NCBI RefSeq assembly: GCF_002252445.1
Contig: NZ_NNRJ01000051.1
Coordinates: 248,001-312,000 of the forward strand
Direction: 5' to 3'
Origin: Brucella thiophenivorans
Lineage (GTDB): Bacteria > Pseudomonadota > Alphaproteobacteria > Rhizobiales > Rhizobiaceae
DNA: 64,000 bases
This document shows, piece after piece, positions 63,766 to 64,000 of the stretch (positions within the stretch are counted from its first letter, which is position 1; each line of letters starts with the position of its first letter). The notes beneath the pieces were generated by a model. That model had not been told where the DNA came from. It saw nothing but the letters and a program-made list of their open reading frames with translations, and searched no databases. Made by a program: the position numbers and the translations under genes.

Positions 63766-64000
63766 TCAGGTGACGGCGCCGACCTGCCACGGTACGAATT
63801 CGTTATCGCCATAGTCGTAGATTTCGCTCAGCGTCTGCTCACCGGAAGCGACTGCGATAATATGCTCGAAAATGCGCGTGCCGGACTCTTCAATGGTCTC
63901 ATCACCGGTGACGATGCCGCCGCAATTGAAGTCCATGTCTTCCTTCATGTGCTCGTACATTTCGGAATTGGTCGCGATCTTGATGCAGGGCGCTGGCTTA
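63766..64000 (-). CDS. altronate/galactarate dehydratase-like protein, C-terminal part (UxaA family)
   Basis: Only the last 78 codons are inside the window; the frame is open past 64000. The segment PAPCIKIATNSEMYEHMKED followed by MDFNCGGIVTGDETIEESG is the C-terminal signature of UxaA/GarD-type hydro-lyases, which dehydrate altronate, galactarate or related acids to 2-keto-3-deoxy acids. Which substrate applies cannot be read from this end. Incomplete at the window edge, not truncated in the genome as far as can be seen. Confidence 0.8.
   Translation of the reverse strand, partial: KPAPCIKIATNSEMYEHMKEDMDFNCGGIVTGDETIEESGTRIFEHIIAVASGEQTLSEIYDYGDNEFVPWQVGAVT

Noticed and set aside
1-64000. 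CRISPR arrays, prophage genes, transposases, tRNA or rRNA genes
   Set aside because: No regularly spaced repeats, no integrase or transposase-like proteins and no tRNA cloverleaf or rRNA sequence were recognised on reading both strands.

Overview
The window looks like a Brucellaceae replicon, most likely Brucella/Ochrobactrum (for example an O. anthropi type secondary chromosome). Support comes from rhizobial-type inositol catabolism with GGAA-N6-TTCC-like sites, an Irr (ICE) box, an alpha-proteobacterial RpoH-like promoter, CCTCCTCCC ('cuckoo'/alpha-r14/CcsR type) small RNAs, a type of intergenic palindromic repeat familiar from Rhizobiales, and moderate GC content. This is inference from gene content; no rRNA or tRNA gene was seen. 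Almost the whole window is catabolic and import genes, arranged as a series of self-contained operons each with its own regulator.

Left part (1-14.3 kb): a DUF1612/HTH protein, the myo-inositol pathway (idhA divergent from an RpiR regulator, then iolC-iolD-iolE-iolB), and a convergent operon of an AfuABC-like importer plus an inositol-monophosphatase-family enzyme. That operon probably takes up and dephosphorylates a sugar or cyclitol phosphate rather than iron.

14.3-28 kb: bifunctional proline oxidase PutA with a divergent Lrp-type PutR, then a polyol (mannitol/sorbitol/arabitol) operon with an SmoEFGK-type ABC importer, three different dehydrogenases and a divergent LacI-type regulator.

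28-38.5 kb: iron uptake (EfeU-EfeO-EfeB plus a second imelysin-domain protein EfeM) preceded by an Irr box; a stand-alone small RNA with a CCTCCTCCC loop behind an RpoH-like promoter; the glycine cleavage operon gcvTHP behind a tandem glycine riboswitch; and a DUF1127 mini-gene followed by four tandem hairpins that all expose C/T-rich anti-Shine-Dalgarno loops. The last locus has the same layout as the stress-induced CcaF1-CcsR1-4 locus of Rhodobacter.

38.4-48.4 kb: an MFS transporter, a RidA-family protein and a ferredoxin-reductase-like flavoprotein face a six-gene operon: creatininase-family hydrolase, three-part ThiY/SsuA-like ABC importer, cytosine-deaminase-like amidohydrolase and FAD oxidase. 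A RutR-like TetR regulator follows, and a perfect RutR-like palindrome lies between the two arms. This is the best candidate for an undescribed system: uptake and degradation of an unknown N-heterocycle (pyrimidine-, hydantoin- or creatinine-like).

48.5-64 kb: a glycine betaine/proline importer (proVWX); a cluster of a second RpiR regulator, a D-threonine-aldolase-like enzyme, an NTF2-like protein, an SDR and a sugar-type ABC importer split over both strands; and, at the right edge, a TRAP transporter with a zinc dehydrogenase and the C-terminal end of an altronate/galactarate-dehydratase-like protein (sugar-acid catabolism).

Starts were chosen by ribosome-binding sites where possible. Functions rest on motif recognition by eye, not on database searches.
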